Positions 24,299 to 32,656 of a stretch of 64,000 bases of DNA are shown here, piece after piece; position 1 is the first letter of the stretch; each line of letters opens with the position of its first letter. The stretch is from contig RXJD01000087.1 of assembly GCA_003987775.1 (NCBI GenBank), forward strand, positions 1-64,000. Direction: 5' to 3'. The DNA comes from Mycobacterium sp. GTDB taxonomy: Bacteria; Actinomycetota; Actinomycetes; Mycobacteriales; Mycobacteriaceae. The position numbers and the translations under genes are program-made. The notes beneath the pieces are model-generated. The model had not been told where the DNA came from and searched no databases. It was given only the letters and a program-made list of their open reading frames with translations.

Positions 24299-25716
24299 GG
24301 ACACTCACCGAATTCAACCGCAACCGCGTCGGCCTGATGGGCATCGGGGTGCTGGTGCTCGTCGTCCTCGTCGGTCAGAGTTTCACCAGCGTGCCGATGA
24401 TGTTCGCGGCCCCGGTCTTCTACGGGCAGTTCACCGAATCGGGTCAGTTGAACAAAAACGACAAGGTGCGCATCACCGGGGTCAATGTCGGAAAAGTGGA
24501 GGGCATCGAGGTCGAGGGCGACCACGTCCTGGTGAAATTCTCCATCGGCGCCAACACCATCGGCACCGAAAGCCGGCTGGCGATCAAGACGGACACCATC
24601 CTGGGTAAGAAAGTACTCGAGATCGAGCCGCGGGGAGCCAAGGTCCTGCGGCCCGGCGGGGTGCTGCCGCTGGGCCAAAGCACGACGCCCTATCAGCTCT
24701 ACGACGCGAACTTCGACATCACCAGGGCCGCAACCGGATGGAACATCGACACCGTCAAACAATCGCTGAATGTGCTGTCTGAGACCATCGATCAGACCTA
24801 CCCGCACATCAGCGCCGCGCTCGACGGCGTGGCCAGGTTCTCCGACACCATCGGCAAACGCGATGACGAGATCAAACATCTGCTCGCGCAAGCCAACCAG
24901 GTGGCCAGCGTGCTCGGCGACCGCAGCGAGCAGATCAACCGGTTGCTGGTCAACGCCAAGACGCTGCTGGTCGCGTTCAACGAACGCGGCCGGGCCATCG
25001 ACGCTCTGCTGCAGAATATTTCGGGCGTCGCGGCGCAGATCAAGGGCTTCATCAACGACAACCCGAACCTGAACGCGGCGCTGGAGCAACTGCACGCCCT
25101 GACCGACGTGCTGGTGCAGCGCAAGGACGACCTTGCTCAAACGCTCACGTTCGTCAGCCAATTCGCGGCCGGGCTGGGCGAGTCCGTCGCGTCGGGACCG
25201 TTCTTCAAGATCGTCCTGTCCAACCTACTGCCGTACTGGATGCTGCAGCCGTTCGTCGATGCCGCGTTCAAGAAGCGCGGTCTGGATCCGGAAGAATTCT
25301 GGCGTAGCGCGGGCCTGCCCGCATTCCGCTTCCCCGATCCCAACGGCACCCGGTTCCCCAACGGCGCACCGCCACCCGCGCCGCAGGTACTGGAGGGCAC
25401 CCCGGAGCATCCCGGACCGGCCGTCCCGCCGGGATCGGCGTGCTCGTACACACCGGCGCCTGATGCGCTGCCCCGGCCGTGGAATCCGTTGCCCTGCGCG
25501 GGCGTTGACGTCGGCCCGTTCGGCGGCAGCTTCCCGGCCCCCCTCGATGTGCAGGCGTCGCCGCCGAATCCCAACGGCGTGCCCCCGACGCCGGGAATCC
25601 CGATCGCGGGGCGGCCGGGTGAGCCGCCCCCGGATGTCCCGGGCACGCCGGTGCCGCTGCCGCCCAACGCGCCGCCCGGAGCGCGCACCGAAGGTACGAC
25701 GGGAGGCCAGAGTTGA
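24295..25716 (+). CDS. mceC: MceC-type substrate-binding protein
   Basis: The ATG at 24295 overlaps the mceB stop. The 473-residue protein has an anchor (NRVGLMGIGVLVLVVLVGQSF) and a Mce domain with FTESGQLNKNDKVRITGVNVGKV (about residues 45-125). A helical needle segment follows, with NQVASVLGDRSEQINRLL, and then a Pro-rich C-terminal tail of about 110 residues (VPPTPGIPIAG, PPPDVPGTPVPLPP). Pro-rich tails are usual for MceC and MceD. The stop overlaps the mceD TTG (TTGA). Confidence 0.92.
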   Translation: MRTLTEFNRNRVGLMGIGVLVLVVLVGQSFTSVPMMFAAPVFYGQFTESGQLNKNDKVRITGVNVGKVEGIEVEGDHVLVKFSIGANTIGTESRLAIKTDTILGKKVLEIEPRGAKVLRPGGVLPLGQSTTPYQLYDANFDITRAATGWNIDTVKQSLNVLSETIDQTYPHISAALDGVARFSDTIGKRDDEIKHLLAQANQVASVLGDRSEQINRLLVNAKTLLVAFNERGRAIDALLQNISGVAAQIKGFINDNPNLNAALEQLHALTDVLVQRKDDLAQTLTFVSQFAAGLGESVASGPFFKIVLSNLLPYWMLQPFVDAAFKKRGLDPEEFWRSAGLPAFRFPDPNGTRFPNGAPPPAPQVLEGTPEHPGPAVPPGSACSYTPAPDALPRPWNPLPCAGVDVGPFGGSFPAPLDVQASPPNPNGVPPTPGIPIAGRPGEPPPDVPGTPVPLPPNAPPGARTEGTTGGQS

Positions 25717-27296
25717 GCAACGGTTTCGCTTTTCCCAAGCCGAAGCTGCGTAGCGTGGTCGCAACGGTCGTCGTGATCGTCGGCCTGGTCGCCGCCTTCG
25801 TCGGCTGGCAGCTCTACCAGAAGATGAGCAACAACACCGTGGTCGCCTATCTGCCTGCGGCGATCGCGCTGTACTCCGGCGACAAAGTCCAGATCATGGG
25901 CGTACGTGTCGGTGCCATCGACTCCATCGAACCGGCCGGCGACAAGATGAAGGTGACGTTTCACTACGCCAACAAGTACAAGGTGCCGGCCAACGCGTCG
26001 GCGGTGATCGTGAACCCAACTCTGGTGGCGTCCCGCAGTATTCAGCTGGAGCCGCCCTACCGGGGCGGTCCGGTGATGTCCGATCACGCGGTGATTCCCA
26101 TCGAGCGCACGCAGGTGCCGACGGAATGGGATGAACTGCGCGCCAGCGTCGCCAACATCATCGACAAGCTGGGCCCCACACCCGAGCAGCCCAAGGGCCC
26201 GTTCGGTGACCTGATCGAGTCTTTCGCCGACGGGCTGGCCGGCAAGGGCAAGCAGTTCAACACCACGCTGGACAGCCTGTCGCGGGCGCTGACCGCGCTG
26301 AACCAAGGCCGGGGTGACTTCTTCGCGGTGGTGCGCAGTCTGGCGCGGTTCGTCAACGCCCTGCACAAGGACGACAAGCAGTTCGTCGCGTTGAACACCA
26401 ACCTGGCCCAATTCACCGACAGACTGACCAGTTCCGACCGCGCGCTCGCCGATGCCATTCAACAGTTCGACGGGTTGCTCGCCACGCTGCGGCCGTTCCT
26501 GACCGAGAACCGCGAGGTGCTCGCCCAGGATGTCGGCAACCTCGCCACCCTGACCACCACGCTGGTCCAGCCCGAACCACTCAACGGTTTGGAAACCGCC
26601 CTGCACGTGTTGCCGACATTGGAGACCAACCTCAGCCAGATCTACCACCCGTCCCACGGCGCGGTCATGTCGATCCCGGCCATCCCGAACTTCGCCAACC
26701 CAATGCAGTTCATGTGCAGCATGATTCAGGCCGGTAGCCGCCTGGGCTACCAGGATTCGGCGGAGCTGTGCGCGCAGTACCTGGCGCCGGTGCTCGACGC
26801 GATCAAGTTCAACTATCTGCCCTTCGGGCTGAATTTGTTCAGCACCGCCGAGACGCTGCCCAAAGAGGTCGCCTACTCCGAAACCCGTTTGCAACCGCCG
26901 AACGGCTACAAGGACACCACGGTTCCGGGGATATGGGTGCCCGACACCCCGTTGTCGCACCGCAACACCCAGCCCGGCTGGGTGGTTGCGCCGGGCATGC
27001 AGGGTACCCAGGTGGGGCCGATCACGGCGGGCCTGCTGACCCCCGAATCCCTGGCCGAACTGATGGGCGGCACGGACATCGCACCACCAGAGTCGGGGCT
27101 GCAGACCCCGCCCGGTCCGCCGAACGCGTACGACGAATACCCGGTGTTGCCGCCGATCGGCCTGCAGGCGCAGGTGCCCATTCCACCGCCGCCGCCCGGG
27201 CCGGGCGTAGTCCCGGGGCCGGCCGCACCGATGCCCGCGGCTCCCGGTCCACCCTTGCCCGCGGAAGCGGCCGTGGCGACAGGGGCCGGCTCGTGA
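25713..27296 (+). CDS. mceD: MceD-type substrate-binding protein
   Basis: A TTG start at 25713 overlaps the mceC stop. The 527-residue product has an anchor (LRSVVATVVVIVGLVAAFVGW), a Mce domain with YSGDKVQIMGVRVGAIDSIEPAG, a long helical segment and a Pro-rich tail (IPPPPPGPGVVPGPAAP). It is the longest of the set, as expected for MceD. The use of TTG is decided by the overlap and the lack of another codon before the membrane anchor. The stop overlaps the mceE GTG (GTGA). Confidence 0.9.
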   Translation: MSNGFAFPKPKLRSVVATVVVIVGLVAAFVGWQLYQKMSNNTVVAYLPAAIALYSGDKVQIMGVRVGAIDSIEPAGDKMKVTFHYANKYKVPANASAVIVNPTLVASRSIQLEPPYRGGPVMSDHAVIPIERTQVPTEWDELRASVANIIDKLGPTPEQPKGPFGDLIESFADGLAGKGKQFNTTLDSLSRALTALNQGRGDFFAVVRSLARFVNALHKDDKQFVALNTNLAQFTDRLTSSDRALADAIQQFDGLLATLRPFLTENREVLAQDVGNLATLTTTLVQPEPLNGLETALHVLPTLETNLSQIYHPSHGAVMSIPAIPNFANPMQFMCSMIQAGSRLGYQDSAELCAQYLAPVLDAIKFNYLPFGLNLFSTAETLPKEVAYSETRLQPPNGYKDTTVPGIWVPDTPLSHRNTQPGWVVAPGMQGTQVGPITAGLLTPESLAELMGGTDIAPPESGLQTPPGPPNAYDEYPVLPPIGLQAQVPIPPPPPGPGVVPGPAAPMPAAPGPPLPAEAAVATGAGS

Positions 27297-28438
27297 AAGC
27301 CCGAATCCGCCCGGCGCTGGCCATCTTCGTCTGCACCCTGACACTCACGTCGTGCGCGAGTTGGCGTGGCGTGGCGAACATTCCGATGCCCGGCGGTCCG
27401 GGTAGCGGGTCCGGCTCCTACACCGTGTACGTGCAGATGGCCGACACTCTGGCCCTCAATACCAACAGCCGGATCCGGGTCGCCGACGTGTTCGTCGGCA
27501 CGGTCCGCGCGATCCAATTGAAGAACTGGGTAGCGACGCTGACCCTTCGACTGGACAAGGGCGTCAAACTACCGCGGAACGCGACGGCCAAGATCGGGCA
27601 GACCAGCCTGCTGGGCTCACAGCACATCGAACTGGCCGCGCCACCCGATCCGTCTCCCGAGCCGCTGCGGCCGGGAGACACCATCCCGCTGAAGAATTCG
27701 TCGACCTATCCGACGACCGAGCAGACACTGGCCAGCCTGGCCATGATCTTGCGCGGGGGCGGAGTGCCGAACGTGGAAGTGTTGCAGAACGAGGTCTACG
27801 ACATCGTGCACGGTCGGGCCAACGAGCTCAGAGCATTCCTCGGCAAACTCGACACGTTCACCGCCCAACTCGACGAGCAACGCGACGACATCACCCGGGC
27901 GATCGATTCCACCAACCGGCTGTTGGGCTACGTGGGCCGGCGCTCGGACGTTCTGAACCGGGTGCTCACCGAATTCCCGCCACTGCTCAAACATTTCGCG
28001 GACAAGCAGAACCTGCTGATCAATGCGGTCGACTCGGTAGGGCGGCTCGGCGGCGTCGCCAACCAGTATCTGTCTCCGTCGCGGGGCGATCTGCACCAGG
28101 ACCTTGTTGCGCTGCAGTGTCCGTTACGGGAGTTCGGCCGCGGCGCACCGTATCTGATCCAGGCGCTGAAGCTGATGCTGGTCCGGCCGTTCGACGTCGA
28201 CTCCGTGCCCAAGGCGTTCCGCGGCGACTACTTCAACCTGTCGCTGACGCTCGACCTCACCATGAGCGCCGTCGACAACGCCGTCCTCACCGGGACGGGC
28301 TTCTCTGGAGCCCTGCGCGCACTGGAACAATCCTGGGGCCGTGACCCGGAAACGATGATCCCCGACGTCCGGTACACGCCCAACCCCAATGACGCCCCGG
28401 GCGGCCCGCTGGTCGAAAGGGCGGACAGGCAATGCTGA
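27293..28438 (+). CDS. mceE: MceE-type lipoprotein (Lpr-like) of the mce complex
   Basis: From the GTG at 27293 the 381-residue protein has a short signal peptide and lipobox (LTLTSC), as MceE proteins usually have, so it should be lipid-anchored. The Mce domain follows (NTNSRIRVADVFVGTVRAIQLKN), then the needle helices (LRAFLGKLDTFTAQLDEQRDDIT). Two Cys lie near the C-terminus (CPLREFG and the terminal DRQC). It overlaps mceD by GTGA and mceF by 7 bp. Confidence 0.93.
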   Translation: MKARIRPALAIFVCTLTLTSCASWRGVANIPMPGGPGSGSGSYTVYVQMADTLALNTNSRIRVADVFVGTVRAIQLKNWVATLTLRLDKGVKLPRNATAKIGQTSLLGSQHIELAAPPDPSPEPLRPGDTIPLKNSSTYPTTEQTLASLAMILRGGGVPNVEVLQNEVYDIVHGRANELRAFLGKLDTFTAQLDEQRDDITRAIDSTNRLLGYVGRRSDVLNRVLTEFPPLLKHFADKQNLLINAVDSVGRLGGVANQYLSPSRGDLHQDLVALQCPLREFGRGAPYLIQALKLMLVRPFDVDSVPKAFRGDYFNLSLTLDLTMSAVDNAVLTGTGFSGALRALEQSWGRDPETMIPDVRYTPNPNDAPGGPLVERADRQC

Positions 28439-29982
28439 CCCGCTTGATCTGGCGCCAGATATTCCTGTTCACTCTGATCAGTCTGGTCACGGCAATCGCG
28501 TTGGGCTGGTACTACTTACGGATCCCCACCGCTGCGGGCGTCGGCCAGTACACGCTGAACGCCACCCTGCCCGTATCGGGTGGTCTGTACAAGACGGCCA
28601 ACGTGACCTATCGCGGGGAAACCATCGGCACGGTCACTTCCGTCGAGCCGACCGAGAACGGCGCGCTGGTGCGGATGAGCATCGCGGACCGCTTCAAAAT
28701 CCCGGTCGACGCGTCGGCGAACGTCCGTTCCATGTCGGCGGTCGGCGAGCAGTATCTGGACCTGGTGTCTTCGGGCAATCCGGGCCGGTATTTCGCGGCG
28801 GGACAGACCATCACGAAAGGCAGCGTGCCCAGCGAGATCGGGCCGGCGCTGGACGCCGCCAACCGGGGCCTGGCCGCGTTGCCCACCGGCAAGATCCCGC
28901 AATTGCTCGACGAAACAGCCGAAGCCGTCGGTGGATTGGGCCCTGCGCTGCAGCGGCTCGTCGACGCGACGCAGGCGATCGCCGGCGACTTCAAGGCCAA
29001 CATCTCCGACATCGACGACATCATCCAGAACTCGGGTCCGGTCATCGACAGCCAGGTCACCTCGGGCGACGCGATCGGACGCTGGTCGCACAACCTGGAC
29101 ACGCTGGCCGCGCAGGCCGCGGAAAATGACCCACACGTACAGAGCATTCTGAACCAGGCGACGCCGACGACCGATCTGGTGAACGCCGTGTTCAACGATG
29201 TTCGCGAGTCGTTCCCGCAGACGCTGGCGAACCTGGAGATCGTGCTGGAAATGCTCAAGCGCTATCACAAGGGCGTCGAGCAACTGCTGGTCGCCTATCC
29301 GCAGGGCGCGTCGGAAGGCCAGACGGTGACATCGGCCTTTCCTGGGTTCGCCTCGCTGGGCACGCACCTGACCATCAACCAGCCGCCGCCGTGTCTGACC
29401 GGCTTCCTGCCGGCGCCGCAGTGGCGGTCCCCGGCAGACACCAGCCTGCAACCGATGCCGTCGGGCACGTATTGCAAGATCCCGCAGGACACTCCGTCCA
29501 ATGCCGTACGCGGAGCGCGCAACCTGCCATGTGTCGATGTGCCGGGTAAACGCGCTGCGACGCCACGCGAATGCCGCGACTCCAAACCCTATGAGCCACT
29601 GGGCACCAACCCCTGGTACGGCGACCCGAACCAGATCCTGACCTGCCCGGCAGCCGCCGCTCGATGCGACCAGCCGGTCAAGCCGGGGCAGGTGATCCCG
29701 GCTCCGTCGATCAACAACGGCATGAACCCCGCTCCGGCCGATCGGGTACCCGGCACGCCACCACCGGTCAGTGACCCGCTGTCGCGGCCGCATTCCGGTT
29801 CGGTGGTGTGCAACGGCCAACAGCCAAATCCCTGCGTCTACACCGGAAATGAGCCTCCGGTAGCCGTCTACAGTCCACAGAGCGGTGAACTGGTCGGACC
29901 GGACGGGGTCAGGTACACCGTCGAGAATTCCACGCGCACCGGAGACGACGGATGGCGGGGCATGCTGTCGCCGCACAACTGA
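28432..29982 (+). CDS. mceF: MceF-type substrate-binding protein, last gene of the mce operon
   Basis: The 516-residue protein has an anchor (IFLFTLISLVTAIALGWYYL) and a Mce domain with LPVSGGLYKTANVTYRGETIGTV. A helical needle part follows, then a long C-terminal region with several Cys (PPPCLTGF, TYCKIPQD, LPCVDVPG, VVCNGQQPNPCVYTGN). These Cys-containing tails are typical of MceF. No mce-associated (mas) genes follow; the stop is 1 bp before the TTGACA of the next promoter, so the operon ends here. Confidence 0.93.
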   Translation: MLTRLIWRQIFLFTLISLVTAIALGWYYLRIPTAAGVGQYTLNATLPVSGGLYKTANVTYRGETIGTVTSVEPTENGALVRMSIADRFKIPVDASANVRSMSAVGEQYLDLVSSGNPGRYFAAGQTITKGSVPSEIGPALDAANRGLAALPTGKIPQLLDETAEAVGGLGPALQRLVDATQAIAGDFKANISDIDDIIQNSGPVIDSQVTSGDAIGRWSHNLDTLAAQAAENDPHVQSILNQATPTTDLVNAVFNDVRESFPQTLANLEIVLEMLKRYHKGVEQLLVAYPQGASEGQTVTSAFPGFASLGTHLTINQPPPCLTGFLPAPQWRSPADTSLQPMPSGTYCKIPQDTPSNAVRGARNLPCVDVPGKRAATPRECRDSKPYEPLGTNPWYGDPNQILTCPAAAARCDQPVKPGQVIPAPSINNGMNPAPADRVPGTPPPVSDPLSRPHSGSVVCNGQQPNPCVYTGNEPPVAVYSPQSGELVGPDGVRYTVENSTRTGDDGWRGMLSPHN

Positions 29983-30013
29983 TTGACACTGACCGGACGT
30001 ACGGTCATATAAT
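29983..30013 (+). promoter_or_regulatory. Promoter of the Phd-repeat gene with TetR operator (site 4) in its spacer
   Basis: TTGACA (29983-29988) and TATAAT (30008-30013) are perfect -35 and -10 consensus boxes, 19 bp apart. GACCGGACGTACGGTC (29991-30006), a palindrome (GACCG-N6-CGGTC) of the same family as sites 1-3, lies wholly between them. The promoter begins 1 bp after the mceF stop. Confidence 0.75.
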
Positions 30014-30059
30014 GATCGGGTAGCCGGCGGTGCCCGGTGCGTTCGAGGATCGAGGTGAG

Positions 30060-30515
30060 ATGCCGGAAGTGATTGGCCTGGGCCAACTCCGGAGTGATGC
30101 CTGCGCGTACCTCGAACGGGTCGCCGCCGGTGAGACACTCGATATCGTCCGCCGCGGCAAGCTGGTTGCGCACCTCCAGCCGGTCGGTGACTGGCGGGTG
30201 GCTCCGATCCCAGCCCGTTCCGTCAACGCTGCGGAGCGGGGTTGGGTCGGTCTCGACGAACTGCGGACCCGCGCCGGGCGGTGCTTCGACCGGGTGACTG
30301 GTGGCGAGTCCCTCTATGTGGTCCGCGGCGGCCGGATTCTGGCCCGCATCGTCGCAGCCGGTGCGGCCGCGGTGCCGGCGGATGCCGGTCAGCGCATCGA
30401 ACTCGACGAGCTGCGGAATCGCGCGGGCCGCTACATCGATAGGGCCGCGGCGGGCCAGACCATCGAGGTCAGTCGCGGCGGCAAGGTCGTCGCTCGCATC
30501 GTGTCCGTCGCCTGA
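30060..30515 (+). CDS. Protein of three tandem Phd/YefM-type antitoxin-like repeats
   Basis: The ATG at 30060 (ribosome-binding site GAGGTGAG) gives 151 residues built from three repeats of about 50: IGLGQLRSDACAYLERVAAGE, VGLDELRTRAGRCFDRVTGGE and IELDELRNRAGRYIDRAAAGQ. Each is followed by a short strand ending in GKLVAHL, GRILARI or GKVVARI. This is the N-terminal, DNA-binding part of Phd/YefM antitoxins (strand, helix, then RxGRxxARI strand), here three times. There is no toxin gene beside it. It lies just after mceF behind a promoter bearing the TetR palindrome, so it may be a DNA-binding regulator tied to the mce locus. Confidence 0.82.
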   Translation: MPEVIGLGQLRSDACAYLERVAAGETLDIVRRGKLVAHLQPVGDWRVAPIPARSVNAAERGWVGLDELRTRAGRCFDRVTGGESLYVVRGGRILARIVAAGAAAVPADAGQRIELDELRNRAGRYIDRAAAGQTIEVSRGGKVVARIVSVA

Positions 30516-30695
30516 TCCCGGCCACGCAATCGAGACAACCCGGTTTCGCTCGCCGGCTTGGCACCGCGGATGTTTACTTTCCGACCGACTCGGGTAAGGG
30601 TCAGCCCATCGAAAAGGAAAACGCCAGCTCGTAACGTGTGCGGTCGGTGACAATTGGCGATCAATACCCGTCCGAACTCAAGGGGTCTGATTCGA

Positions 30696-31040
30696 ATGAA
30701 GCGTGTCACCCGAGCCGCTGGATCGGCGCTGGTCATAACGGCATTATCCGGACTGTTTATGACGGCTCCGCCGGCATCGGCCGACCCGAACACCGTGGTA
30801 TTCGAGGCGTTGGGCACGGGCACCGCCCTGACGATCGACACCGACCCGGCGGTCGATCGTGTCTACAACGCGCCGCTGCCCTGGAGCCGGACCATCCAGG
30901 CGGCTCCGGACGTCACCCTGTTCCAGGTCGTGGTGGTGGGAACCGGTACCACTCCTCCCGGATGTCGCATCACGGTCGGCGGTCAAGTGGTGGCCCAGCA
31001 GCCCGTCGGTGGCTCGGCGCACTGCATCTACACGCGCTGA
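30696..31040 (+). CDS. Small exported protein (MmpS-like tail), function unknown
   Basis: The ATG at 30696 gives 114 residues with a Sec signal peptide (AAGSALVITALSGLFMTAPPASA) and a mature part of about 85 residues. The mature part has VVFEALGTGTALTIDTDPA and a C-terminal GCRITVGGQVVAQQPVGGSAHCIY with two Cys, probably a disulfide. The strand pattern and the GCRITVGG segment resemble the C-terminal half of MmpS proteins and related small secreted proteins, but there is no membrane anchor. A TTG at 30654 would add 14 residues before the signal peptide and is less likely. The next gene is the MarR gene. Confidence 0.78.
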   Translation: MKRVTRAAGSALVITALSGLFMTAPPASADPNTVVFEALGTGTALTIDTDPAVDRVYNAPLPWSRTIQAAPDVTLFQVVVVGTGTTPPGCRITVGGQVVAQQPVGGSAHCIYTR

Positions 31041-31084
31041 GCAGCGAAAAGCCGCTTAGCGCAGGCGTCTTCACGGCGCTCATG

Positions 31085-31105
31085 CTTGACTAAGTCAAGT
31101 AAAGT
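31085..31105 (+). promoter_or_regulatory. MarR promoter with palindromic operator
   Basis: CTTGACTAAGTCAAG (31085-31099) is an inverted repeat (CTTGAC-N3-GTCAAG) that directly abuts TAAAGT (31100-31105), a TANNNT -10 box. Only 6 nt separate this box from the GTG start, so the transcript is probably leaderless. The TTGAC-N3-GTCAA core recurs at 32630-32642. Confidence 0.68.
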
Positions 31106-31111
31106 TGCCTG

Positions 31112-31576
31112 GTGGCCACTGCACGGAAGCGCGATACGCTCGACTCGATCAGCGCGACCATTGCGCGGATCATGCGGCTGAGCGGTAGTAGGGCGATGTT
31201 CAAGCGGCAGGCCGCCGCCGCGGCGGTGGAGCTGTCGCAACCCTCCTACGTCCTGCTGCGGGTGCTGGCCGATGAGGGGCCGTTGCCGATGGGCCGGCTG
31301 GCGCGCCTGGCACACATGGATCTGGGCATGGCCGCCCGGCGGGTGCAGAGTCTGGAGAACGACGGGATGGTCGTCAGGCAGTCGGATCTGGAAGATGCCC
31401 GCAAGACCCTGGTGGAAGCCACCGGGGCGGGCGAACGGGCTGCGCGCGCCCTGCAGGACGTGCGCCGTGAACACTTGGCACGGGCACTGGCGCAGTGGTC
31501 GGCTGCCGACCTGCGTCAGTTCGACCGGCTGCTGTCCCGCTTCCTCGCCGACACCACCGTGACCTCAATCGACTGA
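31112..31576 (+). CDS. MarR-family regulator
   Basis: The 154-residue protein has a winged helix of the MarR type: LSQPSYVLLRVLADEGPLPMGRLARLAHMDLGMAARRVQSLENDGMVVR, then SDLEDARKTLVEATGAG, the wing. The N- and C-terminal helices form the dimer. The start is a GTG at 31112 behind the palindrome and -10 described at 31085. Its end overlaps the convergent F420-type oxidoreductase by 12 bp. The shared palindrome suggests it controls itself and the oxidoreductase/sulfotransferase pair. Ligand unknown. Confidence 0.88.
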   Translation: MATARKRDTLDSISATIARIMRLSGSRAMFKRQAAAAAVELSQPSYVLLRVLADEGPLPMGRLARLAHMDLGMAARRVQSLENDGMVVRQSDLEDARKTLVEATGAGERAARALQDVRREHLARALAQWSAADLRQFDRLLSRFLADTTVTSID

Positions 31577-32593
31577 CGCCGGCCGCTCCCGCAGGTCCCG
31601 GATGCAACGTTCCAGCGACTCGTCGTCTGCGCTGCCTGGCGGTGGCAGCACCACACCGTCGGCAATGCGCCCGTACCTGTCCCGGAGCAGCTGGGGGAGT
31701 TGGTCATACCGGCCACGAACCACCAGTGCGTCCAGCACGGTGTCGTCGAGGACGGCGGGCAACTCTTCCCAGCGTTGACTGCGGGTCAGCGCGCGCAATC
31801 GATCGGGCAACGATGTCCATCCGCGCCTCTTCAGCGCTCCCGCATACGCCGGCGTGGAGAGCAGAAAGGCCAGCATTCGGCGTTGCCGTTCGCATTCGCC
31901 GTCCACCTCGGCATCGGTGCTGCCGGTGGCGATGGCCGTTGACACGACGAGCAACGGCCTGCCACGACCGGCCGCCTCGGCGCCGCGCTGCAGGGCCGGA
32001 TGCACGACGTCGCGCAGATAGTCGGGATCGGAATTCGTCGAATGGGTGACCACGCCATGGGCCATCCGGCCGGCCAGCTCGCACATACCCGAATTGACCG
32101 CGCCCAGCCAGATCGGCGGCGGCGTGACATCGCCGGGGCCCGGGTTGAAGTACGGCTGCAACCGGGTCACGCGGTAACTCTGCCCGGCGTAGTGCACCGG
32201 CCCGCCGCTGCGGAAGGCGGCGAACAATGCCTGTAACGCCTCGACGTACTCGCGCATCCGGGCCTGCGGTTCCGACCATGGCATCCCGAAGCGGTCTTCG
32301 ATGTTCTGTTTGATCTGGCTGCCCAGGCCCAATTCGAAACGACCGCCCGACAGTTTCGCCAGATCCCACGCGGCGTAGGCGGTGAGCGTGGGACTGCGCA
32401 CGAAGGCCAGCGTCACTGCGGTGCGGATGGTCATCCGGGTGGTGTGCTCGGCGGCCAGGGCGGCAACCGTCAATGAATCGTGGATCGTCTCGGCGATGTG
32501 GACGCCGTCGAAGCCCAGCCGTTCCATCCGGCGGACGTAACCGCCGACTTCGGACAGCGGCAACTCCGGGGCCATCGCGGCGAACACCTGCAT
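31565..32593 (-). CDS. LLM-class F420-dependent oxidoreductase
   Basis: The 342-residue protein is a luciferase-like monooxygenase-fold enzyme: MQVFAAMAPELPLSEVGGYVRRMERLGFDGVHIAE at the start and RMTIRTAVTLAFVRSPTLTAYAAWDLAKLSGGRFELGLGSQ in the middle. This is the usual pattern of mycobacterial F420 family members (TIGR03617-type). They use coenzyme F420 for hydride transfer to varied substrates. It is divergent from the sulfotransferase gene; their shared upstream region holds a 41-bp palindrome. It may act on the same lipid or sterol as the sulfotransferase, but this is inference. Confidence 0.88.
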   Translation of the reverse strand: MQVFAAMAPELPLSEVGGYVRRMERLGFDGVHIAETIHDSLTVAALAAEHTTRMTIRTAVTLAFVRSPTLTAYAAWDLAKLSGGRFELGLGSQIKQNIEDRFGMPWSEPQARMREYVEALQALFAAFRSGGPVHYAGQSYRVTRLQPYFNPGPGDVTPPPIWLGAVNSGMCELAGRMAHGVVTHSTNSDPDYLRDVVHPALQRGAEAAGRGRPLLVVSTAIATGSTDAEVDGECERQRRMLAFLLSTPAYAGALKRRGWTSLPDRLRALTRSQRWEELPAVLDDTVLDALVVRGRYDQLPQLLRDRYGRIADGVVLPPPGSADDESLERCIRDLRERPASVD

Positions 32594-32615
32594 GCCAGCA
32601 CCCTAGCCGAAAGAT

Positions 32616-32656
32616 GTATGCCCAGATATTTGACAATGTCAAATATCTGGGCATAC
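32616..32656. promoter_or_regulatory. 41-bp palindrome with head-to-head divergent promoters
   Basis: The arms GTATGCCCAGATATTTGACA (32616-32635) and its exact reverse complement (32637-32656) flank a single A. TTGACA at 32630-32635 (plus) and the mirrored TTGACA at 32642-32637 (minus) can serve as -35 boxes. TACGCT (32654-32659) lies 18 bp from the plus -35 box and TACATC (32618-32613) 18 bp from the minus one. The central TTGAC-N3-GTCAA matches the MarR operator at 31085. Confidence 0.78.

Noticed and set aside
23120-27344. Very long reverse frames opposite mceB-mceD (up to 735 codons)
   Set aside because: They mirror the mce genes, whose order, overlaps and Mce domains are unmistakable.
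30060-30515. A toxin-antitoxin operon
   Set aside because: The next genes encode a small exported protein and a MarR regulator; no Doc, RelE or PIN-type toxin is seen.
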